From Actinomycetes bacterium (GTDB taxonomy: Bacteria; Actinomycetota; Actinomycetes; Actinomycetales; Dermatophilaceae): DNA of 5,918 nt. Position 1 is the first letter of the stretch. Each line of letters begins with the position of its first letter. This document shows positions 5,517 through 5,918 of this stretch, piece by piece. A program made the translations under genes and the position numbers. The DNA lies in the NCBI GenBank assembly GCA_023451855.1, contig JAEXXY010000453.1, positions 1 to 5,918 of the forward strand, written 5' to 3'. The notes below the pieces were generated by a model. The model was not told the origin of the DNA, ran no database searches, and saw only the letters and a program-made list of their open reading frames with translations.

Positions 5517-5538
5517 CGGCCGGGCTCCTGTCCGGCCG
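5517..5538 (+). terminator. Strong GC hairpin after the DUF1801-like gene
   Basis: CGGCCGGGC (5517-5525) pairs with GTCCGGCCG (5530-5538): nine pairs including one G-U, with a TCCT loop. No U-tract follows, as is common for actinobacterial terminators. It lies between the DUF1801-like stop and the antiporter start. Nearby extra CCGGCC/GGCCGG copies (5509-5514, 5569-5574) could form alternative stems, so it might instead be a leader structure if transcription of the antiporter starts upstream. Confidence 0.5.
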
Positions 5539-5577
5539 GTTGCCGCCGGGAGAGTAGTCAGCGGGACGGCGGCCGGT

Positions 5578-5583
5578 CAAGAT
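5578..5583 (+). promoter_or_regulatory. Weak -10-like box before the antiporter gene
   Basis: CAAGAT at 5578-5583 keeps the conserved A and final T of a -10 element but lacks the leading T. It ends five bases before the GTG at 5589, close to the leaderless geometry of the other genes. No clear Shine-Dalgarno is present before GTG 5589 or ATG 5604. This is a low-confidence call. Confidence 0.25.
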
Positions 5584-5588
5584 GAATC

Positions 5589-5918
5589 GTGTTCGGACTC
5601 GAGATGGTCGTCCTGCTGGGTATCGCCCTGGTCGCGTGCGGCGCGCTGGCGCGTCGCTACCCGATCGCACCGGCGATCCTGCTCGTGCTGGCGGGAGTGC
5701 TGCTCGGGTTCGTACCGCACCTGCGGCAGGCCCAGCTGCCCCCGGAGGTCGTGCTGCTCGTGTTCCTGCCGGCCCTGCTGTACTGGGAGAGCCTGACGAC
5801 CTCGCTACGCGAGATCAGGAACAACCTGCGCGTCGTCGTCCTCACCAGCACCATGCTGGTGGCCGCCACTGCTGCCACCGTCGCCGCGGCCGCGCACGCA
5901 CTCGGGCTGGCCTGGGGG
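5589..5918 (+). CDS. CPA1-type Na+/H+ antiporter, N-terminal part (runs off right edge)
   Basis: First 110 residues of an inner-membrane cation/proton antiporter, a family whose members usually exceed 400 residues; it would exchange Na+ (or K+) for H+ in pH and salt homeostasis. Visible helices are at about 4-20, 25-43, 53-66 and 80-105. The diagnostic stretch is VFLPALLYWESLTTSLREIR at 58-77, matching the CPA1 FLPxLLxE-type motif at the end of helix 3, followed by a basic N-N-L-R turn before helix 4. The ion-binding residues lie in later helices outside the window. GTG 5589 gives the sequence MFGLEMVVLLGIAL; ATG 5604 would start five residues later, and the choice is open. The gene follows the DUF1801-like gene by 155 bases that include a strong hairpin, so they are probably separate transcripts. 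Confidence 0.82.
   Translation, partial: MFGLEMVVLLGIALVACGALARRYPIAPAILLVLAGVLLGFVPHLRQAQLPPEVVLLVFLPALLYWESLTTSLREIRNNLRVVVLTSTMLVAATAATVAAAAHALGLAWG

Noticed and set aside
4702..5670. 322-residue minus-strand frame across the divergent promoters and the DUF1801-like gene
   Set aside because: It overlaps a recognisable plus-strand gene, a membrane-protein start and two promoters, and its translation is low in complexity.

Overview
The window is very GC-rich (a 60-base stretch inside the regulator gene, 1741-1800, counts to 80% GC) and its coding frames have G or C at nearly every third codon position. Gene content and apparently leaderless promoters point to a high-GC actinobacterium, perhaps a Micrococcales member. 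The genus is a guess.

Left part (1-596, minus strand): the N-terminal 198 residues of a multi-pass membrane protein that runs off the left edge. It starts at a GTG with a strong Shine-Dalgarno and opens with an acidic, low-complexity region containing a DGA-type tandem repeat. A 248-base divergent intergenic region (597-844) follows. It holds several short direct and inverted repeats, including two TGTG/CACA-type inverted repeats just upstream of the next promoter.

Central part (845-3569, plus strand): a two-gene catabolic unit. The first gene is a short-chain dehydrogenase with the full residue signature of D-3-hydroxybutyrate dehydrogenase, which oxidises 3-hydroxybutyrate to acetoacetate. 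The second, 34 bases downstream, is a 622-residue GAF plus PucR-type helix-turn-helix regulator. The simplest reading is that the regulator senses a small metabolite and controls the dehydrogenase and/or itself. Both genes have a TAnnnT -10 box ending exactly six bases before the start codon, so both can be made from leaderless mRNAs.

Right part (3570-5918): a 281-base gene-free stretch of lower GC; a convergent minus-strand gene for an uncharacterised eight-helix membrane protein (3851-4777); a 224-base divergent promoter region (57% GC in a counted 60-base piece); a plus-strand DUF1801-like small protein (5002-5433); a strong GC hairpin that could end that transcript; and the first 110 residues of a CPA1-type Na+/H+ antiporter running off the right edge. 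The lower-GC block between the regulator and the antiporter looks like an accessory insertion.

No mobile element, CRISPR array, tRNA or rRNA was found. I found no clear new multi-gene system. The points most worth checking are the candidate operators of the dehydrogenase/regulator pair, the leaderless promoter pattern, and the uncharacterised membrane protein/DUF1801 divergent pair.
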